From: an uncultured Thermoguttaceae bacterium
Lineage (GTDB): Bacteria; Planctomycetota; Planctomycetia; Pirellulales; Thermoguttaceae
Reading direction: 5' to 3'
NCBI GenBank assembly: GCA_934725735.1
Contig: CAKVCP010000057.1
Coordinates: 1 to 12,893 of the forward strand
Length of the DNA: 12,893 nucleotides
Shown here: positions 1 to 6,175 of the stretch, in pieces
How positions within the stretch are numbered: the first letter of the stretch is position 1
How the letters are laid out: each line of letters opens with the position of its first letter
The notes under the pieces: generated by a model
What the model was told of the DNA's origin: nothing
What the model saw: only the letters and a program-made list of their open reading frames with translations
Database searches by the model: none
Translations under genes and position numbers: made by a program

Positions 1-2
1 CT

Positions 3-875
3 TCTAACGATAACGCAATATCAAACGACTATTCTCGAATCGTCCTCCGCGACGGCGCCCCCGTCTCGCTCGATATCGCCGTCATTCAGTACGACGGAAA
101 ATACCTCGCCAACGACGGTTCCTCGCGCGACGTTCAAGTCGATCTTGTTGGCGCCGTGCATATCGCCGACAAGAGCTTTTACGACGAGATCAACGCCCTC
201 TTCAAGGAATACGAAGTCGTCGTCTTCGAACTCGTGATGGATCCCGCCGTCGATTTCGCTGAGGTTATCCGTCTCGAGAAAGAAAGAAAAAAGGAAAAAC
301 GCAATCTAAATCCGCTGAATTTCGTCTCCTATTTTCAAGAAGACGCCGCGAAAGCTCTTGGACTCTCTTATCAAATGGACGGGATCGACTATCTCGCTCC
401 GAATCTCACGCGCGGAGACTGTTCCTCCGTTGAATTCCTCACTCAACTTTTAAACAACGGCGACATTCCGAATTTCTTCGTCGACCTCTTCATTCAAAGT
501 TTCGCGCTCGATTCTTTAGGCCGTTTCGAAGGCGCTTTCGTCGCGCTCCTTTGTTCAGACGATCGTCGTCTCACGTGCAAACGTCTTCTGGCGGAAGAAC
601 TCAACGAATCCTCCATTACCGACGTCAAAAAAGAAACGCGCGCGCTTGACGGCGAAAATACCGGCTCAGAACGTCAAAACGTTATCATTCACTATCGCAA
701 CGGAAAAGCGTTCGAAGCGCTTCAAAAGGAGTTGAATAACGGCAAATCAAAGATCGCCGTATTCTACGGCGCGGCGCATCTCCCCGATCTCGGAAACCGC
801 CTCGAAGAACAATTGGGACTCGAACGACGTCCCGAACCTCTGTGGATCAAAGCCTGGAATATGGAACAAAAATAA
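3..875 (+). CDS. TraB/GumN-like family protein, 5' end outside the window
   Basis: The frame is open from the first complete codon at position 3, so the gene starts upstream; 290 C-terminal residues are visible. A GTG at 156 lies inside a conserved motif and is not the start. The two halves of the TraB/GumN/PrgY signature are present: G-A-V-H-I-A-D around visible residues 50-56, followed by a conserved Glu in F-E-L-V (about residue 76), and a C-terminal G-A-A-H-L-P-D around His259. In the family these His/Glu residues are thought to form a metal-dependent, peptidase-like active site; TraB and PrgY members act on peptide pheromones, but most bacterial members have no known substrate. The end after the second motif (E-P-L-W-I-K-A-W) is well formed, so the C-terminus looks intact. 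A signal peptide, if present, is outside the window. Family fairly sure, substrate unknown. Confidence 0.75.
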   Translation, partial: SNDNAISNDYSRIVLRDGAPVSLDIAVIQYDGKYLANDGSSRDVQVDLVGAVHIADKSFYDEINALFKEYEVVVFELVMDPAVDFAEVIRLEKERKKEKRNLNPLNFVSYFQEDAAKALGLSYQMDGIDYLAPNLTRGDCSSVEFLTQLLNNGDIPNFFVDLFIQSFALDSLGRFEGAFVALLCSDDRRLTCKRLLAEELNESSITDVKKETRALDGENTGSERQNVIIHYRNGKAFEALQKELNNGKSKIAVFYGAAHLPDLGNRLEEQLGLERRPEPLWIKAWNMEQK

Positions 876-893
876 GCGCAACCAAGCTAAAAA

Positions 894-930
894 AGAAAAG
901 AGAACGCCGTGCGAGACGTTCTCTTTTTTA
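894..930. terminator. Bidirectional rho-independent terminator
   Basis: An 11-bp perfect stem (896-906 pairing with 917-927, loop 907-916) is followed by a T-run on the plus strand. It is preceded by an A-rich run that becomes a T-run on the minus strand. It sits between two convergent genes, 20 bp after the plus-strand stop and 23 bp after the minus-strand stop, so it probably ends both transcripts. Confidence 0.85.
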
Positions 931-952
931 TTTCGTTGCGCCACGACGCTCA

Positions 953-2194
953 TTATTGCTTCGTCGCTTGTTTAATCTCGGCGGAGGTGATAAAACCGTC
1001 GGCGTTGGCGTCTAGTTTGCCAAACTGCGCGATTGCCGAGGGGGATAGATTCGGCGCAAATTCGCGGAGGGTCAACTGTCCGTCGCCGTTGACGTCGCGC
1101 GCGATAAACCAGACGGGAACGCCGAGCATATCGGCGGGCGCGGGAGCGTATTCACGAACGCTCGATTCGTCCATATCCGTCAAGAGGACGTCAAGAAGTT
1201 CGGAGTCGTCGACGCTCTCCATCGCGGGGTTGCCTTCAGTGAAGAGATTCATAAATTCTTCGTCGGAAAGGGCGTCGAGTTCTTCGGCGGTTTGCGGGGC
1301 GTTCAATTCTTCGTCGAGTTCTTCTTGCGACGCAAGCTTCGGCGCGGCGGAGGCGGTGCGTATCAAGACTTTCTGTTCCGCTTTTTCAACGATCATGTTC
1401 GGGCGACGCGTCGCCTGAACAGGCTTGGGATTGGCGACGGTTCGATCTTTGGCGTATCTTGCAAGATAGAAAAGAATTTCCTGCTCGGTGAGAACCCAGT
1501 CTCCGTCCAAATCTATCGCCTGCGCGCCGTCGACGACGTCCTCCCACTCTTGACGCTGAAGGGAACCGTCCCCGTTCTTATCGTACTTGGTGAGGAAATA
1601 ACGGCAATAAAAGCGGAGAGCCAGCGGCAACGCGGGGGTCAAGGTATCGTCGCGATGCGCGAGAATCTCGGTCATGTACTCGTTTTCCGCTTCTTGGGAA
1701 TATGGTTTCCCGGTCGAAAAATTCGGCACAGAGCCCGCGGTGAGGAGCGCGTCAGCCTGCGCCTTCTCTTCTTCGGTAAGCTCGCCGACTTCCACAGGTC
1801 GTCCCTCTGCGGCGGCGGCGGCGGCTTCTGCGGCGTTGTGGTCCGTCGCCGCGGCAAAATTGCCCGTCTCCCAACGCTGCCACTGCGCCTCTCCGACCGT
1901 TTCGCGCAACCGCGACGCCATCGGCGAACTCTTCATCCGTTCAAAGCGCTCCGCCGTCATATTCGCAACAATCTGCTGCGGAGAAAATCGGGAATTGCCG
2001 CCGGGACCGCCTTGACCGGGACCGCCAAAGCGACCGCCGTTGTTACGATTCCTCTGAGAGCGATTCTGATCCTGAGCGCGAAGAGTCGAATGAGACGAAC
2101 CACAATCGTCGGGAATCGCGTTGAAATAGGCTAGCGCGCCTAACGCAACGGCGACGCCTAACGTAAATTTATGGAGAGAGCGCAATCTCAACAT
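953..2194 (-). CDS. Secreted four-EF-hand calcium-binding protein
   Basis: This 413-residue protein starts at the ATG at 2194. The frame extends further upstream, but this start has a Shine-Dalgarno (AGGAAAGG) at the right distance and gives an N-terminal signal peptide: L-R-L-R-S-L-H-K, a hydrophobic stretch at residues 11-25, then a likely cleavage near A40-Q-D. After it come an Asn/Arg/Gly/Pro-rich linker (residues 44-69) and an Ala-rich tract (about 121-130) encoded by a GGC-type trinucleotide run. Four canonical EF-hand loops are visible in two pairs: 205-216 and 228-239, then 367-378 and 395-406. Each has Asp at positions 1, 3 or 5 and Glu at 12. An acidic region of about 120 residues separates the pairs. 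Calcium binding is expected outside the cytoplasm; the partner is unknown. Multi-EF-hand secreted proteins of this style are common in planctomycetes. Confidence 0.85.
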   Translation of the reverse strand: MLRLRSLHKFTLGVAVALGALAYFNAIPDDCGSSHSTLRAQDQNRSQRNRNNGGRFGGPGQGGPGGNSRFSPQQIVANMTAERFERMKSSPMASRLRETVGEAQWQRWETGNFAAATDHNAAEAAAAAAEGRPVEVGELTEEEKAQADALLTAGSVPNFSTGKPYSQEAENEYMTEILAHRDDTLTPALPLALRFYCRYFLTKYDKNGDGSLQRQEWEDVVDGAQAIDLDGDWVLTEQEILFYLARYAKDRTVANPKPVQATRRPNMIVEKAEQKVLIRTASAAPKLASQEELDEELNAPQTAEELDALSDEEFMNLFTEGNPAMESVDDSELLDVLLTDMDESSVREYAPAPADMLGVPVWFIARDVNGDGQLTLREFAPNLSPSAIAQFGKLDANADGFITSAEIKQATKQ

Positions 2195-2271
2195 CTTCGT
2201 TCCTTTCCTATTTCCTTGCCCGGCAACGTCTATTTTCGCGACGTTGAAGAAGCTCGACGTCGGCGCAAGAC

Positions 2272-2299
2272 TTGTATCGAGCCCTGCTTTCATTATAAT
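2272..2299 (+). promoter_or_regulatory. Predicted promoter for the secretion ATPase gene
   Basis: A perfect TATAAT (2294-2299) lies 16 bp after a weak -35 box TTGTAT (2272-2277). The start would be near 2306, giving a leader of about 95 nt. It overlaps the divergent promoter of the EF-hand gene, so the two may compete for polymerase. Confidence 0.45.
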
Positions 2300-2307
2300 T
2301 AAAATTC

Positions 2308-2336
2308 AGTATATAGGAAAGCGCGCGGCTTTTCAA
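2308..2336 (-). promoter_or_regulatory. Predicted sigma70-type promoter for the EF-hand gene
   Basis: On the minus strand a -35 box TTGAAA (2336-2331) is separated by 17 bp from a -10 box TATACT (2313-2308). A start near 2301 would leave a leader of about 106 nt before the ATG at 2194. A second TATAAT on this strand (2297-2292) could be an alternative -10 box without a clear -35. Confidence 0.6.
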
Positions 2337-2399
2337 GGAGCGTATTCTTTAAACCGCGCCGCTACCGCATCAAAATTTCACGTCGAGGCGGCCGCAATC

Positions 2400-4091
2400 A
2401 TGCTTGTTTTTGTCGAACCTGATTCTGATATGCTCAAACTCAACGCCGTGCAGATGCGCATCGCGCGGCAGGCGTTTAAAGACGACGGAAAGCTTTTGCA
2501 GCCGACCCTCAACCAGTTGGGCGCGCGCACCGAAGAAATCGCGCTGGCCGCTATCGCGCGGAAGCTCGGCATTAAAGTCGTCAATCTCGCGGCCTCTCAA
2601 ATTCCAGACGACGTCTTAAATAATTTTCCGATAAAAATCATCCACCGCCGCAACGTCTTCCCTCTCGGCGTTCAGGAAGACGGGGCCCTATACGTCGCGA
2701 CTTGCAATCCCTTTGATCTCTCCGCAATCGACGAAATCTCCGTCGCCGTGGGAACTCCGACCGCGCCCGTCGTCGCAACTTCCTCTGAATTAGCCAAATT
2801 AATCAAATCGCGGCTTGGAGTCGGCGCTGAAACGATCGACGGGCTTATGGAGCAGACGGGAGACGTCGAGGTTTTAGACGAAGACCTCGATTGGGATCAA
2901 AGCGGCGACGCGGCGATGGCGCAAGAAGCGTCCGTCGTTCGTCTTGTCAACGATATTCTTACAGAAGCGATTGAGGCGGGAACGAGCGACGTTCACATCG
3001 AAGCTCAAGAAACTGGAATGAAGATTCGCTACCGAATCGACGGCGTCCTTCAAACGCAGCCGACTCCCCCGGAGATCAATCGCTTCCAATCGGCGATCGT
3101 CAGCCGTCTAAAGATCATGTCGCGACTCAATATCGCAGAAAAGCGCATACCCCAAGACGGACGTATCAAAATCAAGGTCGCCGACCGCGAAGTCGACTTG
3201 CGTGTGTCAATAATTCCGATGCTCCACGGCGAAGGAATCGTCATGCGTATTCTCGATAAAGACCGCATGAACTTCACGCTGCGCGGAATCGGTATGGACG
3301 AAGACGTTTATCAAACCTTCGGCAAGCTCATTTCGCTCCCGCACGGCATTATCCTCGTGACGGGGCCGACCGGTTCCGGAAAAACGACGACTCTTTATTC
3401 CGCTCTGAATGAAATTAAGTCGGACGCGACGAAAATTATTACGACGGAAGACCCGATCGAATACCAACTTGACGGCATCAACCAAATTCAAGTCAACACC
3501 AAAGTCGGTCTGACCTTCGCGGCAAGTCTTCGCGCGATCTTGCGCCATGACCCCGACGTCGTTCTCGTCGGTGAAATCCGCGACTTCGAGACGGCGGAAA
3601 ACGCCATTCAAGCGTCTATGACGGGGCACCTTGTATTCAGCACGTTGCACACAAACGACGCGGCGGGCGCGTACACGCGTATGATCGACATGGGCGTCGA
3701 ACCCTTCTTGGTCGGCGCGACGGTCGAAGGAATTATGGCGCAACGTCTTGCGCGACGCCTCTGCAAACACTGCAAGGAGCCCTGGAAACCGCGTCCGGAC
3801 GAAGTCCCCGCCGACTTCCCCAAGGAACTCCTAGAAACGGGGACTATTTATCGCCCCGTCGGATGCCGCGAATGTCGAAATTCAGGCTACGCCGGGCGCG
3901 TCGCGCTCTACGAGCTCCTAATTCCGAACGAAGAAATTCGCCGTCTCGCCGGCGCGAAAGCCCCCGCGATCGACGTAAAAAAGGTTGCGCGCGCTAACGG
4001 TATGGCGACCTTGCGCGACAACGGATGGAAGAAAGTCGGTCTCGGTATCACCTCCGTCGACGAAGTCATCCGCGTCGCCAAAGAAGATTAG
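2400..4091 (+). CDS. gspE: GspE/PilB family type II secretion or type IV pilus assembly ATPase
   Basis: The ATG at 2400 follows a GAGG site at 2385-2388 and gives 563 residues, the usual family length; an upstream in-frame extension has no support. The N-terminal region (about 20-140) matches the regulatory N1/MshEN-type domain. The C-terminal motor carries S-D-V-H-I-E (196-201), Walker A G-P-T-G-S-G-K-T-T (322-330), the Asp box I-T-T-E-D-P-I-E (347-354), Walker B with V-L-V-G-E-I-R-D (388-395) and the His box S-T-L-H-T-N-D (414-420). A tetracysteine zinc site follows, C455-xx-C458 and C489-xx-C492. It is a cytoplasmic hexameric ATPase that powers pseudopilus or pilus assembly. No gspF/pilC, gspG or gspD neighbour is present, so gspE cannot be told from pilB here; the symbol is provisional. 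Confidence 0.92.
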   Translation: MLVFVEPDSDMLKLNAVQMRIARQAFKDDGKLLQPTLNQLGARTEEIALAAIARKLGIKVVNLAASQIPDDVLNNFPIKIIHRRNVFPLGVQEDGALYVATCNPFDLSAIDEISVAVGTPTAPVVATSSELAKLIKSRLGVGAETIDGLMEQTGDVEVLDEDLDWDQSGDAAMAQEASVVRLVNDILTEAIEAGTSDVHIEAQETGMKIRYRIDGVLQTQPTPPEINRFQSAIVSRLKIMSRLNIAEKRIPQDGRIKIKVADREVDLRVSIIPMLHGEGIVMRILDKDRMNFTLRGIGMDEDVYQTFGKLISLPHGIILVTGPTGSGKTTTLYSALNEIKSDATKIITTEDPIEYQLDGINQIQVNTKVGLTFAASLRAILRHDPDVVLVGEIRDFETAENAIQASMTGHLVFSTLHTNDAAGAYTRMIDMGVEPFLVGATVEGIMAQRLARRLCKHCKEPWKPRPDEVPADFPKELLETGTIYRPVGCRECRNSGYAGRVALYELLIPNEEIRRLAGAKAPAIDVKKVARANGMATLRDNGWKKVGLGITSVDEVIRVAKED

Positions 4092-4121
4092 TTTCTTCCA
4101 AGCGCTTCAAAAATCAAAACA

Positions 4122-4153
4122 AAAGGGGAGTCTCCTTCGACTCCCCTTCTTTC
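4122..4153. terminator. Bidirectional rho-independent terminator
   Basis: A perfect 10-bp stem (4124-4133 with 4140-4149, six-base loop) is rich in G-C pairs and flanked by A's on the left and C-T-T-T on the right. It lies 30 bp after the ATPase stop and about 10 bp from the end of the convergent hydrolase gene, so it can terminate in both directions. Confidence 0.8.
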
Positions 4154-4160
4154 ATTGATT

Positions 4161-5270
4161 CTACTCTTCTTCCGTCCCCCTTTCCGTTAGGTAACGCCCC
4201 GCATATTTGTCGAGAAGCTCTTGCCATCTTTTAGAACAATCAGGATCGTTTTCCAACATATGTCCCGAATTTTCATAGAAGACTAAGTCGAAGACGGGAG
4301 CCGATTCGTCGCTGTTATTTTGCGCTTCGAACGATTTCGCGCCTAATTTTGAAAAAGCGTCCTGAAGCGCGTCGCGCTGAGTCGTCGGCACAAGGAAATC
4401 GCGTCCCCCATAGGCGGCTAACGTAGGAGGCGCGTCCGCCTTAACGTGCGCGACGGGAGAGATTGATTCGATCGCGATTTCTGTCTCTGCGTCCGGATTC
4501 GCGAGTTCCTCGCCCGTAATCTCATGCCCCGACAAAAACGACGTCAACCACGCGATCCCCTTCGGATCCTCTTGCGCCTTCCACGATTTAGCGTGGAAAT
4601 CCGCCGGACCGACGCGCGGCGCTAAAAACGCGATCTCCACGTCGGGAGTCCCCGTTCGTTCTTTAAACGTGTAGCCGTATTGCATCGTCAAATGCCCGCC
4701 TGCGGAGTGGCCGCTAAGCGCGACGCGCTTGACTTGGTATCCATTTTCAGCGCCAACGATCGTCAACTTCGAAATCGCCGCGTCGATCTCCTCCAAGACT
4801 TTGGCGATCGAATATTCTTTCTTAATCGACTCGTCTTTCTCATTATAGAGCATGTACTCAATATTGGCGGCTAGATAGCCGGATTTCGCCGCTCTCTTCG
4901 CAAACGCGGCGCATTCGCGTCTCGTTCCGCCCATCCATGCTCCGCCGTGTATGAAGACGAAAGCCCCTTTCGATTTTGCCGTTTCAACCTCTTTGGGGAG
5001 ATAAACGTCCATGACCTGCCACGATTTGGAACCGTAAGAAACGTCCTTCAAGGTAACGCCGTCCTCTCCTTCGGTCCAATCTTCGACAAAACCTCCGTTC
5101 TTCATCCCCTTGCTGAAAAATACGCCCCCTACCGCAGCCAAACAGGTTCCTGCAAAGGCGCAAATTATACAACACCAGAGAAGGAAACGGCCAATTCGAC
5201 GTCTCCAACTTGAACGCGTCTTCCCTTGCTTCTCCTCTTGAAGAGTCGAAGCGTCTTTTTCTAAATTCAT
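4161..5270 (-). CDS. Membrane-anchored alpha/beta hydrolase (esterase/lipase-like)
   Basis: The start at 5270 is chosen because GAGGAAGG lies just upstream; an ATG nine codons earlier has a poorer site. The product has 369 residues. A basic stretch (R22-R28) leads into a single hydrophobic segment (about 28-52), a membrane anchor that should leave the catalytic domain outside the cytoplasm. The hydrolase fold is clear: oxyanion-hole motif H-G-G-A-W (108-112), nucleophile elbow G-H-S-A-G (Ser189), acid Asp291 in G-G-R-D and catalytic His337 in N-S-G-H. The HGG motif with GxSxG is typical of carboxylesterases of the BD-FAE/acetyl-esterase type; the substrate cannot be read from the sequence. 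It is transcribed alone, convergent with the ATPase gene. I see no strong promoter in its 266-bp upstream gap, which is shared with the divergent sigma factor gene. Confidence 0.88.
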   Translation of the reverse strand: MNLEKDASTLQEEKQGKTRSSWRRRIGRFLLWCCIICAFAGTCLAAVGGVFFSKGMKNGGFVEDWTEGEDGVTLKDVSYGSKSWQVMDVYLPKEVETAKSKGAFVFIHGGAWMGGTRRECAAFAKRAAKSGYLAANIEYMLYNEKDESIKKEYSIAKVLEEIDAAISKLTIVGAENGYQVKRVALSGHSAGGHLTMQYGYTFKERTGTPDVEIAFLAPRVGPADFHAKSWKAQEDPKGIAWLTSFLSGHEITGEELANPDAETEIAIESISPVAHVKADAPPTLAAYGGRDFLVPTTQRDALQDAFSKLGAKSFEAQNNSDESAPVFDLVFYENSGHMLENDPDCSKRWQELLDKYAGRYLTERGTEEE

Positions 5271-5329
5271 AAGCCTTCCTCTATACCTTTTTACCATGTG
5301 AATTCACCCAAAAGTTGCATACTAAAACT

Positions 5330-5369
5330 TAGACGATTTTCAGAAACAATTGTTACATTTCGCCGTCTA
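5330..5369. promoter_or_regulatory. Nested dyad, candidate operator
   Basis: Two inverted repeats share exactly the same centre (between 5349 and 5350). The inner one is the 10-bp palindrome AACAATTGTT (5345-5354); the outer pair is TAGACG (5330-5335) and CGTCTA (5364-5369). Each half is separated from the inner palindrome by nine non-symmetric bases. It lies about 20 bp upstream of the -35 box of the sigma factor gene and about 60 bp upstream of the divergent hydrolase start, a position suited to a dimeric regulator. Confidence 0.4.
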
Positions 5370-5389
5370 GAAACAAAATACGACCGGGC

Positions 5390-5419
5390 TTGCCTCTTAC
5401 GAAAAAAAACTGTTATAAT
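5390..5419 (+). promoter_or_regulatory. Extended -10 promoter of the sigma/anti-sigma operon
   Basis: TTGCCT (5390-5395), an 18-bp spacer and a perfect TATAAT (5414-5419) preceded by TG at 5411-5412 form a strong extended -10 promoter. A start near 5426 gives a leader of about 110 nt. The boxes are housekeeping-type, not the AAC/CGTC pattern typical of ECF autoregulation. Confidence 0.7.
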
Positions 5420-5431
5420 AGCCCGGTAGCG

Positions 5432-5511
5432 CTCTAGTTTTTAGAGAAAAATAAACGACGGCCAAACGAAACCCTTGGCTTCTTTATGAGTTTCATATAG
5501 AGGAAGCCGTC
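5432..5511 (+). other. Structured 5' leader of the ECF sigma gene
   Basis: Several helices can form. They are a small hairpin CTCTA/TAGAG at the 5' end (5432-5446), GCCAA/TTGGC (5461-5465 with 5475-5479), GGCTTC/GAAGCC (5477-5482 with 5503-5508, extended by TATGA/TCATA near the loop) and an outer GACGGC/GCCGTC (5457-5462 with 5506-5511). Some share bases and cannot coexist. A tiny ATG-AGT-TTC-ATA-TAG frame lies in one loop region without a convincing ribosome site. No known riboswitch class is recognised. Confidence 0.35.
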
Positions 5512-5536
5512 TACCAAAGCTTGTTAAGGACGCAAC

Positions 5537-6175
5537 GTGAGTAACAAACCTTCAGCAGATGCTGCCGAAAACGACGCAGACGCTCGTCTTATGCTTGCCG
5601 TACAAGCGGGCGATCCGCTGGCGTTTGAGGAATTGATGGCGCGTAATCAAAAGCGCGTCTGCTCTTTTCTGCTACGTTTTGTTGGTTCGCCTCAACTTGC
5701 CGAGGATTTAGCCCAGGAGGTGTTTTTACGCGTTTTCAAACATCGCGCGACGTATCGACAGGAGGCGAAGTTCACAACGTGGCTCTATCGAGTGGCGCAC
5801 AACGTCGCGTTCAACGCGCTTCGCGCAAAGGGTCGCCGTCCTGAAGTTCTCTTCAGCGGAGTGTCGAGCAGCAACGTCGGTTCGTCGACAAGCGTTGGTT
5901 TTGAAAACTCCATTACGGAAAAGACGGGCTCTACCCCGACGCGTCAGCTTGCTAAAGTCGAACTTCAGCAGATTGTTCGCGCCGCAGTCGACGCCTTGCC
6001 CTCTCGACAGCGCGAAGCGATCCACCTTTCGCGTTTCGAAGGATTGAGTTATCAAGAAATCGCCGACGTCATGAATATGTCCCCTCAAGCCGTGAAATCG
6101 CTCGTTTGTCGCGCGAAAATGAAGCTCAAAGAAGCCCTCGAACCCTATCTTGAAGAAGGGAGGAATTCCGTATGA
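5537..6175 (+). CDS. ECF-type RNA polymerase sigma factor (sigma70 family)
   Basis: The product has 212 residues and starts at GTG 5537, with AAGGA six bases upstream. Region 2 spans about residues 24-95 and has the signature D-L-A-Q-E-V-F-L-R-V-F-K (57-68) and F-T-T-W-L-Y-R-V-A-H-N (79-89), the -10 recognition and core-binding segment. A Ser/Gly-rich linker (about 105-138) joins it to region 4 (142-195), with L-P-S-R-Q-R-E-A (154-161) and the helix-turn-helix L-S-Y-Q-E-I-A-D-V-M-N...V-K-S-L-V (170-190) that reads the -35 element. There is no region 1 or 3, as expected for ECF factors. The stop overlaps the next start by four bases (ATGA), so the anti-sigma-like gene is translationally coupled. 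Its target regulon is unknown. Confidence 0.95.
   Translation: MSNKPSADAAENDADARLMLAVQAGDPLAFEELMARNQKRVCSFLLRFVGSPQLAEDLAQEVFLRVFKHRATYRQEAKFTTWLYRVAHNVAFNALRAKGRRPEVLFSGVSSSNVGSSTSVGFENSITEKTGSTPTRQLAKVELQQIVRAAVDALPSRQREAIHLSRFEGLSYQEIADVMNMSPQAVKSLVCRAKMKLKEALEPYLEEGRNSV

Noticed and set aside
1809..1826. GGC trinucleotide run as a repeat element
   Set aside because: It simply encodes the poly-Ala tract of the EF-hand protein; too short and in frame to be called a separate repeat feature.
909..2134. Long plus-strand frames opposite the EF-hand gene (909-1418, 1292-2134)
   Set aside because: They are antisense shadows of a gene with clear EF-hand motifs; their translations are Ser- or Arg-rich without domains or ribosome sites.
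2244..2399. 52-codon N-terminal extension of the ATPase
   Set aside because: It crosses the promoter region, lacks a ribosome site and exceeds the family's usual N-terminus; the start at 2400 has GAGG upstream.
3207..3770. 187-codon minus-strand frame inside the secretion ATPase gene
   Set aside because: It is antisense to the Walker motifs; the protein is low in pattern and has no start context.
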